Shown in pieces: positions 23,981-34,680 of a DNA stretch of 64,000 nucleotides. Numbering within the stretch: position 1 is the first letter of the stretch; each line of letters begins with the position of its first letter. Under the pieces are notes generated by a model. It did no database searches, had not been told where the DNA came from, and saw nothing but the letters and a program-made list of their open reading frames with translations. Position numbers and translations under genes: made by a program. Source of the DNA: Meconema thalassinum (taxonomy: Eukaryota > Arthropoda > Insecta > Orthoptera > Tettigoniidae); NCBI GenBank assembly GCA_946902985.2, contig OX336398.1, positions 234,712,120 to 234,776,119 of the forward strand, read 5' to 3'.

Positions 23981-24018
23981 TATATAAGAGAGGTGTCGTA
24001 TATTTCCCTCCTGTCAGT
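23981..24018 (+). promoter_or_regulatory. inward core promoter of the left TIR
   Basis: TATATAAG at 23981-23988 is followed by TCAGT at 24014-24018, matching the arthropod initiator. Spacing from the first T of TATA to the initiator A is 35 bp, slightly longer than usual. It sits at the inner edge of the TIR and points into the element. The same TATA lies in the right TIR in mirror orientation. Promoter activity is inferred. Confidence 0.55.
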
Positions 24019-24040
24019 CTTTATCATCAGAGAGGGTCAA

Positions 24041-24285
24041 GTGAGGTGTCACAGCACTTAGAATGGTTAACGCTTTTCCATGACTAATAAATTTACCCCA
24101 AAAATCCAAAACAGCAAGGTCACTGACCTGATATTTTATAAACTAAGAATCGGATATCACCATGTGAGGTGTCATAGGACTTAGAATGATCTCCATTTCC
24201 CATAACCAATGAATTTACCCAAAATACCCAATACATCAAGGTCATCGACCTGAGATTTTATAAACTAATAAGCGGATACGAACAT
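24041..24285 (+). repeat. tandem duplication, period 123 bp
   Basis: GTGAGGTGTCA starts at 24041 and 24164. Each copy continues with CTTAGAATGG/ATGA, CCATAACCAATGAATTTACCC-like and GACCTGA(T/G)ATTTTATAAACTAA segments. Non-coding. It directly follows the left promoter. Confidence 0.8.
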
Positions 24286-25829
24286 GAGAGATGTTTACCA
24301 TGAGTGATGAAACATAGCTAATTAGAGAAAGAATTATTTTAGGCTACATGTATGGTGACTGACAAGTCTTTCACCATTGGAAATTGTTTTCAGATCAAAC
24401 TGCAGTACAGAGAGAGTATAGGTTGCAGGTATGGGTTAATAAATGACAAACGGTGTACACAAAATGTGATTTATCGATTCAAGGATTAAGAGTAGACTAT
24501 CTTTAATTGATTGGTTAAAGAGGATAGCTAAAACATAAAATGGTGATTACATCGAACTAAACTGATCCAAGCTGAATCGAACCCAACTAAACCGAACCAA
24601 ACCTAATCAAAAACTTGTAGGTGGATATGGTCATTGGTGATGTCAAAGAGGAAAGGGATAACGCTCTACCTATAGAGGGTAAGGTAAAGCTAGTGCATGG
24701 TGCTGATGCACACATCCAAGTACATGAACCTCACACAACTATCCTATGCTGTTTTTATGGATTGACTGTTAAAACTTGCTCAGTGGTTACTGGGACAAGA
24801 TGGTCGCTCCACACATCAAGCTTTAAATACTTGAGGCTAATAATCTAATAATCTGTTCTAAACTAAACTGTCTTGCTGGTAGTGCTTACACAGTAGGTAG
24901 ATGACAGAAATGCTTGGCTAACAGAAACACAATCATTTCCGGTTGACTAATGTTACCAGCTAACCATTTTGTGCTGCAGTGGCGAGCACATGTGCCTCTT
25001 GCACTAGAGATTTCAACTCGTTTTCCAGCTTCAAGGCCGAGAACGAATCAAACTAAGAATGTAGGACATGGTGGCGCAGTGGTTAAGCTGTTGGCCTTTC
25101 ACTAAGGTGAACTAGGGTTTGATTTCAGGTTAATATGTATGTCATAAACATGTAAAAAGCAGAGATAATGTTTAAAACCGATTATACTTGCCTCTTTTCA
25201 ATTTATTACTTGGATTACAGAATACAAGGGCGGACTGAGTTTGCTATACAGTTAATGCTACCTATCACACACTAGACTGTAAGGAAGCCAAGAGAGCAAA
25301 AGGCGTAGGTAGAGCAGTGGTAAAATCGCTATATGTAGAGAACTACTAGCGGTTTTATGAACTAACAAATCGATGTCACATAAACAGTGTAGGTTACAAT
25401 CCAGCAACCATAATTTGTATCTTATGGAACAGAGAAAATGTACTTTTGCCTTGATGGATAACAAATGTTTGCAGACGAATGACCTACGCATTAGCCTATC
25501 ATGGGGTTATAACCACGAGGAGGAGGTGTGATTTCTATATTTTATTGTTTAGAAACATGGCTTTTTGTAACCAGTAGATTTAGTATTTTGTAAATATTCA
25601 TTTTTCTAATTGTAAATAGTTAATTTTTGTAAATAGTGGATTCCATTTTTTTTTGTAATGGTAAATGTTAAATGTATAACTAAAAGTTCTTTGGGACGAG
25701 TGTGCAGGTTAATGATGTTTCTGGAGATAAATAGAGTGGTTGTGTTTGTTTTTAAAGACAGGCATGGTTGTGTGTGAATGTATGTTTACACAGAAAAAGA
25801 GAGAGAGTGTGTAAAACAGCCTTACCTGC

Positions 25830-25861
<32 letters not shown>

Positions 25862-25956
25862 ACCTCTATATTTTTGCAAACACATAGACAGACTGTATGT
25901 ATACTGGAAAAGTTTTGTAAACACTCAAGTCCACAAGATTAATTAAATTAGTAACT
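24286..25956. other. Polinton left interior, no gene recognised
   Basis: About 1.7 kb. Contains an S1-like SINE head at about 25066-25160 (GTGGCGCAGTGGTTAAGCTG, with a decayed B box), an AGT microsatellite at 25829-25860, and short frames without protein signatures. A Polinton integrase would be expected near an end, but no DDE-type motif is visible here. Confidence 0.5.
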
Positions 25957-26042
25957 GCTAGGTTGGTCGAGTGGTTAAGGTGTTTGACTTAAGATCAAAT
26001 TTCCTGTACAAGGAAGCAAGGGTTCGAATCCCTTATCTGACA
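25957..26042 (+). tRNA. tRNA-Leu(UAA)-like gene inside the Polinton
   Basis: The sequence folds as a long-variable-arm tRNA: 7-bp acceptor stem with one mismatch and two wobbles (GCTAGGT/ATCTGAC), D arm with a perfect A box TGGTCGAGTGG, 5-bp anticodon stem TTTGA/TCAAA enclosing CTTAAGA (anticodon TAA), a variable arm with TTCC/GGAA pairing, and a 5-bp T stem AAGGG/CCCTT around TTCGAAT (B box GGTTCGAATCC). No intron. There is no nearby TTTT terminator downstream, and the acceptor stem is imperfect. It may therefore be a pseudogene or the head of an unrecognised SINE rather than a working gene. Confidence 0.65.
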
Positions 26043-26356
26043 TAACTATTGCCTTAACATGACTTGGCCACACTATATCATTATGATAATCGGTTCACAA
26101 ACCATAGATGGAGTGCATTGCTTAAGACCACTCTCTTTCCAAACATACTCAGAGACTGTTGATGGTTAACAATTGCATTAATAGTGGGACATGGGGATGG
26201 CAATTAAGAAAAACAGACAATACTCATACATTATTTTTATTTATTTAATGTAAGTACTTGTACAATAGTTATATAGAAAATACAACTTTCTTTTTGTCTA
26301 TTACTATCTAGTCCTTTTCGATCCACTTGCATATCAAGGGCAGATAACTTTGTAGT

Positions 26357-26803
26357 TCAGCCCCTTACAACAGCAACAACAACACTACCTCTTGCATAGT
26401 CTGTGATGTTGATGACTTGAGACGTGGAAGATGGATTAAACATAACTTTTACAACAGGGGTTAAATGTGGCTCAATAAGCAATGCACTATTTTTAGTAGC
26501 AACATCTTTCTCTTGTATTAACTTTTTAGCATTCTTATGATTTTTTGTCAACACCATCAGTGTTTTGTCTGGAGCACTACATTGAGGATCACTCACACTT
26601 AAAACCACACCATTTGTACTTTTCATATTGCCTCGACATCTTGTTGACCTCTGATTTGAGCATCGCCAGAATATTATTCCTTTTACATTTTGCCGTATAT
26701 AGTTATAGGAGTAGCCCTTATAGAGTACACGTTGTTTACCTCGGTTAGTTGTAGTAAGTTCCATAGTAGCAACTAACCTGTTAGTATGATTTGCACACGA
26801 CAA
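26357..26803 (-). CDS. FLYWCH-type zinc-finger protein, paralogue 1
   Basis: 148-residue open frame; the internal Met at residue 14 (MELTTTNRGKQRVLY) is the better start by comparison with the second paralogue. Residues about 14-72 match the FLYWCH pattern: a Gly/Arg strand then LYKGYSYNYIRQN, the core IIFWRCSNQRSTRCRGNM with W-x-C and a second Cys, and a C-terminal DPQCSAPD where classical members have His-x-His. After the domain comes KNHKNAKKLIQEKDVATKNS. FLYWCH domains bind DNA or mediate protein contacts and also occur in Mutator-type transposases and in mod(mdg4) isoforms. The gene reads away from the right-end genes and lies near the left TIR. No disabling mutation is seen. Role in the element unknown; regulator or captured gene are both possible. 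Confidence 0.7.
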   Translation of the reverse strand: MSCANHTNRLVATMELTTTNRGKQRVLYKGYSYNYIRQNVKGIIFWRCSNQRSTRCRGNMKSTNGVVLSVSDPQCSAPDKTLMVLTKNHKNAKKLIQEKDVATKNSALLIEPHLTPVVKVMFNPSSTSQVINITDYARGSVVVAVVRG

Positions 26804-26872
26804 AGGTTATATCTGTTCTGGTAATAGAATTATTTAGCGTTGTTTTTTTAATTTAATATGTACAGTTTAAAG

Positions 26873-27045
26873 TGAGAGAAAAGTGGTAGAAACGAGGTAG
26901 CAAAGTGGTAGACAAGTGGTAGACAATTGGTAATAAAGTGGTAGAAGAGTGGTAGAAAAGTGGTAGAAAAGTGGCAGAAAAGTGGTAGCAAACTAGAAAA
27001 GTGGTAGAAAAGTGGTAGCAAAGTGGTAGAAAATATTACATGTAT
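26873..27045 (+). repeat. 12-bp minisatellite (AAAGTGGTAGAA)n between the FLYWCH genes
   Basis: About 14 units of AAAGTGGTAGAA and variants (AAAGTGGTAGCA, AAAGTGGCAGAA) in perfect 12-bp phase for most of its length. The minus-strand frame over it gives a repeating LPLFYHFST pattern, a repeat artefact unless shown otherwise. Confidence 0.9.
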
Positions 27046-27616
27046 TGTTAAGAAATAGTTTAAGCGGTTACATGGATTCATTACACAATAATTTTAGCAT
27101 GACGAAGCTCATTTTCTATATCCAATAGATTTTCCTCATATTTAGTATGACCAGCCTGTTTGCAGGCATGCAAGTGATGAAGCCGCTGGATTAGCTTACT
27201 GGGATTCTTCCAGTAAACAAATTTAACAAATGACTTTTTAGGGGTAAACAGAGCATTGCCATTATCTTTATCATCATCATCATCATCATCCTCAGCATCT
27301 CTATCACTATTATTATAATCACCATCATTGCGATCAACTTTATCCTCAACATCACTAAAACTATTCAATTCCTTTTGTTTCTTTTCCACAGAGACCTCTC
27401 CCATAGTCTGTGTTGACGTTGATAGGGTTGAGGGTTTCTTAGACGTCGACAACTGTCCTAACATGACTTTTTGAGGACATGATAAGTACTTTTGAACACA
27501 CACTACACTATCTTGAGTAGCAATATCGTTTTCTTGAACTTGCTTTTTAGCATTTTCATGATTTTTTGTAAACAACAACCGTGGTTTGTTTGGAGCACTA
27601 CATCGATGAACACTCA

Positions 27617-29054
27617 TGTGCCGTTTCTATTTGCCTCGACTGTAAGACACATGATTTTGACGTTTGCATGCAAATTCTTGGGAGTTAAGATGAGGTAGTG
27701 CTCTTTATCTACGCTAGGGTGCAGCAGCGCCTTGGGAAGGCTACTACTAAGTAGTGTCCGCCTAGTGGTGAAAACGGTAAGCTTGTCCGCATGTGGTGTG
27801 TGTACTTACTTGCCAAAGAAGATGGTTCCCTTAGTTTCGACTGTTAGTAATTGCGCGATGAAATAACTGAGTGTTGGGACATGATCTGTACAAGACGTAA
27901 CATCATGTAGTCTACAAATATTGAGTAGCTTTCAGCTACTCATTCAGATGTCTTGCTTTGTAAAGTTCGGCGTTTCTTGCTCTAACCAAATATGAATCGA
28001 CATGGAATAGTTTCTCTTCAAATTAATTAATATTTTTATGTAAAATGTGGCAGAAAGATGAGGTAGATTCTCATGTACACCTGGAGTTGTACGACGGTCT
28101 GTGCTTCGGTTTGTAACGTATACCTTTGTGGTCTTGTCGACGTGAAAAGATTATGTGTTGCTTCTTTTATATGTTTATATATAGTTGTTGTGGCAACTTT
28201 AAAGAAAGCAAACATATATGTCGTAGATGTCTGTAAGAGGCCAAATGTGGTTTATTGGAGTTATGAAGATTTGGTAAAAGGTATTATGTTCCAGAGAGAA
28301 GTAAGTGGATTATTATATATTTCTGGGGTGCATGTGTATCTTGCCTAATTGAGGTCCGGGTAAATTATTTAAAGCTTTTATTTTATTAGAGTGGGAGTTC
28401 GTATTTGCTGGCATTGCGTTCGTCTTCTGTTTTTGGTAATCGGTTGTTGTGTTCTGGATAACCTTGTTATGATTGTCAGCTGTTAGATGACAAAAAGAAA
28501 ATCGTGGCACCATGTTTAAAAGGGATTGACGTATTGAGATCTTGTTCCGAGTTTGCTCAGGTTAAAAGGAATTATCCATGATTTAATATATTTAGTGTCT
28601 TATGGCATTACCTATTAATTGAGGGTATTAAAATATTATTGAAGATTGATTTCCGACTTACCTGAAAGTTATACAATTATGCACATACGGAATTATTACT
28701 CAGGCCTATTTCTTGATGTTATCGAGTCAGCTGTTAATTATTTAAAGTGAAAGGATATTCGGTCCTAAGAGAAATATTTTTGGGAGCCAATACAAAGTAA
28801 GTTTCATCCTACGTCAGGTACCACACCTTTTTATTTTATTTGAACTGCATGTATTTGTTTATTGTATTTGTATTGTAATATTTCGTTTATGAATAGAAGT
28901 GTTGTTTTAAAATATGAATCGTGTTTGTCATTTCTGGGTCTGGGATTCTGTAGACAGCTCTCAAGATAGACACCTCGGGTTATGATTGAAAATGGTCCAG
29001 TCGCTTCACTTACCTTCACCTAATTAATAACCTGTAGTAAGAGGGGGTGTGTCA
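27617..29054 (+). repeat. LTR-2, 5' LTR
   Basis: 1438 bp, TG...CA. Short frames inside (28073-28348 and others) recur identically in the 3' LTR and carry no protein signature. The leader from 29055 (CTTGTATCGAGAGCGTGG) is the likely primer-site region; I cannot name the tRNA. Confidence 0.93.
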
Positions 29055-29228
29055 CTTGTATCGAGAGCGTGGTTTTACGTGTTTAACACATTAATGTCTA
29101 TTTTGAGAGTTGTTCAGAGTTAGGAACTAGAAGTGATATACCAAAAATAAATTATGATCAGTGTTGTATTCTGTAAATGTTACTAATTTTGTGTGTTTTA
29201 TGTTTCATGTATACAAACCCACCTGGTA

Positions 29229-30974
29229 ATGGAAAAACGAGTTCTCCCAAACATATATTATCTGAGGAAAGATGAATTGGGGTTCGAGATCTTGATTCGT
29301 GGAAGGATTCCACAGGGAAATAGAGTAACTGATTTGGCTGTCTTGAGGTCGTTACGTGATGCTCCTGTAATTATTCCGCCTATTAACAGCGAATATTGGG
29401 AAAACGGTAAGTCTAGTGTCATTACATCTGTTTCAAACTTGTTAAGTGATTGTGCTTCGTTGGAGGGTGTTATCGATTCGTCTGAATATCAAAGAAATAA
29501 ATTAAGGTGGCGAGCTCTGCATTGGATATTGAGATTGGCTGATTTAATTAATGTCTGGTCAAAAGTTGAGGACGGTATTTCATTTGCAAATGAATTGTCA
29601 AGTTTGCGTGATAGGTTGGTTATTATTTACGAACGTATGTTTTCTGGTGTAACCGGTGATTATAAATGTGAATCTTTGGCGTCGTCAATCAGTGGAGGTT
29701 CTGAGAATGATAATCGGTGTGAGGTGAATGTTGATAATAATTTGGTTGAAGATGTAGAATCTGTGTTGTCTATTAATGATTTACGAATTTATAATCCTGC
29801 TGTTATGCAGCATCGGAATGGGTCGTCTAGTCAGCCTTCGAGAAATATGTCATGCTCAGCTAGGCCTAATATTATTGACCAGGTTAATTTAAATAATGAA
29901 TTCAGATTGTCATCTAGGTCCTTATCGAGAGAAAATAGTGCGAATGCCTCAATTAATCTAACTTATGGAATTTCTCGTTGTGTGAAGTCTGTACAAACAA
30001 GTGAAAGTCTAATGAATGTAACTGATGTTGTCGAGCATAATTTGATGAAGCATAATATGAATTTAGGAGATTCTTCTCAAGTATGTGACCCTGGAAATGT
30101 CATGGCAGATATCAATGTTAGATTTGCTACGTTACCCAATCCAATTGCCTTGATTTTAAAGAATTTTCACATCTGTAATGGTACTGAGAATGATTTATTA
30201 GTGCAATTTCTTAGGAAATTTGTAGAATTAAAAGACAGTGCTGTGGTGTTTGGACTGTCCGAACGTCAAATATTTAGAATGGTGTTTCCTTGCACTTCAG
30301 GTATGCTTCGACAGATCTTAATTAATAACATGTCTGCTGGAAATTCTTTAATTAATTTTCAAATGGAAGTTTTAAAGTATTTTATTACCCCGTACACCTT
30401 GTCAGACCTTCATCGAAGCTATTTATTCAGAGGACAGAGAATGGATGAAACACTGAACGATTATTTTGCGGATGTTAGGTATTATGCTAAAGTATTTGCT
30501 GTTCAGTTGTCGGAGGAGCAAATCGTTGCCTCATTAGTCGAAGGAATTAACCCCATTTATAGATTGTGTTTAACCATGTGTGCTAGGCCTAAGACTTATA
30601 AGGAGTTTTATGATCTTGTTCTTACTGCTGAGAAGTTCAGAAAGGCAGATGCTGTTCGCATGGCAAATTCATCGATACCATGTTCTTCTATTCAGGGTAC
30701 CTTTGGGCAAATTGGTTCTCAGCCTGTTTTTCAGTGGACGAGTGCTGTTCAGTCTGGAGGAAGACAACCTGTTCAGGGTTTTAATAATGCTTTATTTCAG
30801 GGAGAGGTATGTCAAGATGTTGTTCCTGTTTCTGGTCCATACAATAATTTTCAGGGGCGTTCCAACCGGAGATATGCTGAGGGTGATACATATCAAGGTA
30901 GGCGGTGCGACTTATGTGGGTCGTATAATCACCTTAGACGTTGGTGTGATGCCGGAATGAAACATAATTCCTGA
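29229..30974 (+). CDS. gag: LTR-2 Gag polyprotein with CCHC zinc knuckle
   Basis: Open frame 29193-30974 (593 codons). The second ATG at 29229 (MEKRVLPNIYYLRKDELGFE) is preferred because the YYLRKxEL start is the usual head of insect Gypsy-type Gag proteins. Residues about 1-150 form the N-terminal domain (IRGRIPQGNRVTDLAVLRSL, then RWRALHWILRLADLI), followed by a polar Ser/Asn-rich linker to about residue 300. A capsid-like domain follows (NPIALILKNFHICNGTEN, RGQRMDETLNDYFADVRYYA, LSEEQIVASLVEGINPIYRL). A Gln/Phe/Gly-rich tail ends in one CX2CX4HX4C knuckle (CDLCGSYNHLRRWC, about 15 residues from the C-terminus), an RNA-binding element. Gag assembles the intracellular particle; packaging of its own RNA would let trans-supplied polymerase copy it. 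No frameshift or stop. Confidence 0.88.
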   Translation: MEKRVLPNIYYLRKDELGFEILIRGRIPQGNRVTDLAVLRSLRDAPVIIPPINSEYWENGKSSVITSVSNLLSDCASLEGVIDSSEYQRNKLRWRALHWILRLADLINVWSKVEDGISFANELSSLRDRLVIIYERMFSGVTGDYKCESLASSISGGSENDNRCEVNVDNNLVEDVESVLSINDLRIYNPAVMQHRNGSSSQPSRNMSCSARPNIIDQVNLNNEFRLSSRSLSRENSANASINLTYGISRCVKSVQTSESLMNVTDVVEHNLMKHNMNLGDSSQVCDPGNVMADINVRFATLPNPIALILKNFHICNGTENDLLVQFLRKFVELKDSAVVFGLSERQIFRMVFPCTSGMLRQILINNMSAGNSLINFQMEVLKYFITPYTLSDLHRSYLFRGQRMDETLNDYFADVRYYAKVFAVQLSEEQIVASLVEGINPIYRLCLTMCARPKTYKEFYDLVLTAEKFRKADAVRMANSSIPCSSIQGTFGQIGSQPVFQWTSAVQSGGRQPVQGFNNALFQGEVCQDVVPVSGPYNNFQGRSNRRYAEGDTYQGRRCDLCGSYNHLRRWCDAGMKHNS

Positions 30975-32965
30975 AGATGTTGTGGTGATCTTGTAAGCTG
31001 TATTGTATTTTCAAAATTGTGTTGATCTTTGGAAACCACACACACTATGTATGTATGTATGTATGTTCTGTATGAATTGTATGTTTGATGAGCGATGGAT
31101 GGATTTGTGTGTATTGTGTATAAATGTCTCTATTTGGAATCTTCTGCATTGTGTATGACCAGAGTGACTCATTGTTTTGCGTCAAGTTGGTGTATAGGCG
31201 AAAGGTTAGAATTTTCTAAATGGCTTTTGACATTTTGTTGGTACGGAGTGGAATTTTATTTTGTGTTACAGTAATAATTTTGAATTTTCAAGATCGTGTA
31301 TGACCTACATGATGCTTTGGTGCGTGTTTGTAGTAAAGTGACCTTTATTGAATCTTCAAAATTGTATACTGGTTCTGGAGGAAGGTGATATAATTGTGCG
31401 TTAGTGTATTGTGTTGGTATGAATGTGAATCTCTAATTTGTTATTTAATTTGAGGAGGAATTTTGTTCTCGTTTCTTGTTTTAATGGGTAAAGTTATGTT
31501 TTATTTTAAATGTTTTCAATGGTAGCCGAGTATATAAATAGGGTCGTTAAAATATCCTTGTTCAGCTTAAGATCCTAACGTATATGGAGGTATGGGACTC
31601 AAATATTAGGTGGCATAAGCTGAATATGTATTTGATGGTAAGTATTTACTAAACATTCCGAAATTGTTTCTCCGAGTAGTGACCTTGTGCACTTATCTTT
31701 GCTTGTTGAACTGAGGAAGTAAGTACTTACAGGTGAGTTGTGTGTGTCATGAAGTTAATGTGGTAATGGTCGTTGTTTCGTTGAAGTGAATTTGTTGAAA
31801 TTCTTATCCGAGACAGCCTAAGGTAATTGTTTATTTAAAGGATATTTGTGGTAATGTGTCACGGTTTTAACGAACTCCTATTTATATTGAGGTGGAACAT
31901 TTTGGGGATATTTGTGGGTAGTAACTGTTTTCTTGGATGAATTTAGAGGTTATGCAAAGATGTGTGTGAATGTGTTGGGGTTTTCTTAGGTCTGCACGTG
32001 TGGTCAGTTGATACTTTGTTTATTGATGTTTTCTTGATCTTTCTTTTTTTCCTTGGGTTTCGAATCTGTTAATGGTTTTCTTGGGTAGATTTTTCGCTTG
32101 TAGCCTAAATGAGTTGAGACAGATGTGTGATAAGGGACTTATGCCAACATTCATTTGGGGATATTAATTTTTTTTAATACTAAAGAACTCATTTTTCAAC
32201 TGGGATTTGCTTGTTTCACTGTAATTGTTATGAATTTGGTTTGTCAATTCTACATTTTCTTATATTGCTTTGAGTACTCATCAACACTTCTAATTGTTTA
32301 TTTAAAATATGTGTAAATTTAAATATTTTGTAAAAGGTGTGGATTTTCTGAGATAGGTTTTGCATTAGGAAAATTTCTGCCATATTTTGGATATATGTAA
32401 TGATATTGTTTGTTTATATTGTTTAATGTCAAACGTGTGTGTAAACTATTCCATGAAAACGATACTCGCCTAGTCGAATTTGGTTTCAGCTGCTATCATC
32501 GTTGATACGTCTGCGTAGAAGATTTCGGATGTATTGTGAAGACTATCTGTGGCCAGGATGGTGGAACTGTCATCTGGAAACTAATGCGAACCTGAACTTA
32601 TCCTCGAACGAAAGATGAATTATGTATACTATGATGTATTATTGTCTGTACAAGTTATCTGATGTATCATGTTACATGTAAGACGCAATTTTCTTGGCAT
32701 GAAAAGGGATGTACCATTAGCTACGTTGACTTCTGCATGAACTATCTTCGACCTGTGTGTAATCAAACTTGTGGTGGTGGATTTTGAACGAACTTGTGAA
32801 GAAGTGTTTATTTCTACCTCCTTATTTAATGCATGCCTAAAAACTAAACCAGTTTTGAAGTGATGAATTTGAGTTCTGAAGGTTGGTATTTGTTGAAGAT
32901 TGGTATTGGTGCATGTACATTTTCAGTTGGACAATTTCGTTGGCTTGGTACTTTACCGGCGCCAA
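30975..32965 (+). other. LTR-2 non-coding interior
   Basis: About 2 kb with no pol-like frame in either direction. A short (ATGT)n run lies near 31047-31066. It takes the place where pol would be found and may carry packaging or regulatory RNA. Confidence 0.7.
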
Positions 32966-32966
32966 G

Positions 32967-32983
32967 TCTGAAGGGAGGGAGTA
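32967..32983 (+). promoter_or_regulatory. LTR-2 polypurine tract
   Basis: TCTGAAGGGAGGGAGTA lies directly before the TG of the 3' LTR. A purine run at this position primes plus-strand DNA synthesis in LTR retroelements and confirms the element's plus orientation. Confidence 0.85.
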
Positions 32984-34421
32984 TGTGCCGTTTCTATTTG
33001 CCTCGACTGTAAGACACATGATTTTGACGTTTGCATGCAAATTCTTGGGAGTTAAGATGAGGTAGTGCTCTTTATCTACGCTAGGGTGCAGCAGCGCCTT
33101 GGGAAGGCTACTACTAAGTAGTGTCCGCCTAGTGGTGAAAACGGTAAGCTTGTCCGCATGTGGTGTGTGTACTTACTTGCCAAAGAAGATGGTTCCCTTA
33201 GTTTCGACTGTTAGTAATTGCGCGATGAAATAACTGAGTGTTGGGACATGATCTGTACAAGACGTAACATCATGTAGTCTACAAATATTGAGTAGCTTTC
33301 AGCTACTCATTCGGATGTCTTGCTTTGTAAAGTTCGGCGTTTCTTGCTCTAACCAAATATGAATCGACATGGAATAGTTTCTCTTCAAATTAATTAATAT
33401 TTTTATGTAAAATGTGGCAGAAAGATGAGGTAGATTCTCATGTACACCTGGAGTTGTACGACGGTCTGTGCTTCGGTTTGTAACGTATACCTTTGTGGTC
33501 TTGTCGACGTGAAAAGATTATGTGTTGCTTCTTTTATATGTTTATATATAGTTGTTGTGGCAACTTTAAAGAAAGCAAACATATATGTCGTAGATGTCTG
33601 TAAGAGGCCAAATGTGGTTTATTGGAGTTATGAAGATTTGGTAAAAGGTATTATGTTCCAGAGAGAAGTAAGTGGATTATTATATATTTCTGGGGTGCAT
33701 GTGTATCTTGCCTAATTGAGGTCCGGGTAAATTATTTAAAGCTTTTATTTTATTAGAGTGGGAGTTCGTATTTGCTGGCATTGCGTTCGTCTTCTGTTTT
33801 TGGTAATCGGTTGTTGTGTTCTGGATAACCTTGTTATGATTGTCAGCTGTTAGATGACAAAAAGAAAATCGTGGCACCATGTTTAAAAGGGATTGGCGTA
33901 TTGAGATCTTGTTCCGAGTTTGCTCAGGTTAAAAGGAATTATCCATGATTTAATATATTTAGTGTCTTATGGCATTACCTATTAATTGAGGGTATTAAAA
34001 TATTATTGAAGATTGATTTCCGACTTACCTGAAAGTTATACAATTATGCACATACGGAATTATTACTCAGGCCTATTTCTTGATGTTATCGAGTCAGCTG
34101 TTAATTATTTAAAGTGAAAGGATATTCGGTCCTAAGAGAAATATTTTTGGGAGCCAATACAAAGTAAGTTTCATCCTACGTCAGGTACCACACCTTTTTA
34201 TTTTATTTGAACTGCATGTATTTGTTTATTGTATTTGTATTGTAATATTTCGTTTATGAATAGAAGTGTTGTTTTAAAATATGAATCGTGTTTGTCATTT
34301 CTGGGTCTGGGATTCTGTAGACAGCTCTCAAGATAGACACCTCGGGTTATGATTGAAAATGGTCCAGTCGCTTCACTTACCTTCACCTAATTAATAACCT
34401 GTAGTAAGAGGGGGTGTGTCA
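32984..34421 (+). repeat. LTR-2, 3' LTR
   Basis: 1438 bp, identical to the 5' LTR except at about two positions. Followed by the target duplication ACTCA. Confidence 0.93.
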
Positions 34422-34680
34422 ACTCACACTTAAAACCTTTCCATTTTTACTTTTTAGAATGGCTCGACATTTTGTTGACCTCTCTTTCGAGCATCGCCAG
34501 AATATTATTCCATTCACATTCTGACGATTATAGTTATAAGAGTAGCCTTGATAGAGTGCACGTTGCCTACCTTTGTTGGTTGTAGTAAGTTCCATAGTAG
34601 TAACTGACCAGCCAGTATGATGTTCAAACCACAAAGGTTACAACTGTTCTGGTGATAGAGTGACTTACCATAAGCTTATA

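Larger units (their letters stand above)
22542..24027 (+). repeat. Polinton left TIR
   Basis: Inverted homologue of 44028-45243. Landmarks in both arms: a GGCGGCG-rich segment with CAAGATGGCGGC (22592-22603), a TTGACGAG-type 15-bp minisatellite, two copies of a module of about 149 bp starting CATG(A/G)CAGAGAGCGCACAG (23621 and 23770), and a TATA box near the inner end. This arm is about 270 bp longer, mainly from about 190 bp at roughly 23285-23470 absent from the right arm. Confidence 0.9.
27617..34421 (+). mobile_element. gag-only LTR retrotransposon, very young (LTR-2)
   Basis: 6805 bp with two 1438-bp LTRs (TGTGCCG...TGTGTCA) and a perfect 5-bp duplication ACTCA (27612-27616 and 34422-34426). 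By eye the LTRs differ at only two positions (for example CATTCAGATG versus CATTCGGATG, and GGGATTGACG versus GGGATTGGCG). The 3.9-kb interior holds one intact gag ORF and no protease, reverse transcriptase, RNase H or integrase. It must have been copied in trans by a related complete element. It lies inside FLYWCH paralogue 2 of the Polinton. Confidence 0.93.
27081..34634 (-). pseudogene. FLYWCH-type zinc-finger gene, paralogue 2, split by LTR-2
   Basis: The 5' part (34427-34634) codes for MELTTTNKGRQRALYQGYSY and NGIIFWRCSKERSTKCRAIL; the 3' part (27081-27616) begins at VHRCSAPN and runs to a stop at 27081. The reading frame on both sides is consistent once the LTR element and one copy of its 5-bp duplication are discounted, so the gene was intact when hit. 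Total about 247 codons. It is longer than paralogue 1, with an acidic stretch (EDDDDDDKDNGN, near 27275) and a basic tail KNPSKLIQRLHHLHACKQAG. The two proteins share the FLYWCH core and the KNHxNAKK block, indicating tandem duplication within the element. Confidence 0.8.

Noticed and set aside
24621..24848. 75-residue frame as a possible Polinton integrase fragment
   Set aside because: No DDE or zinc-binding HHCC pattern is visible; too short to support.
28073..28348. 91-residue frame duplicated at 33440-33715, which looked like a duplicated small gene
   Set aside because: Both copies lie at equal positions in the two LTRs of LTR-2. Duplication is due to the LTRs and no features are recognisable.
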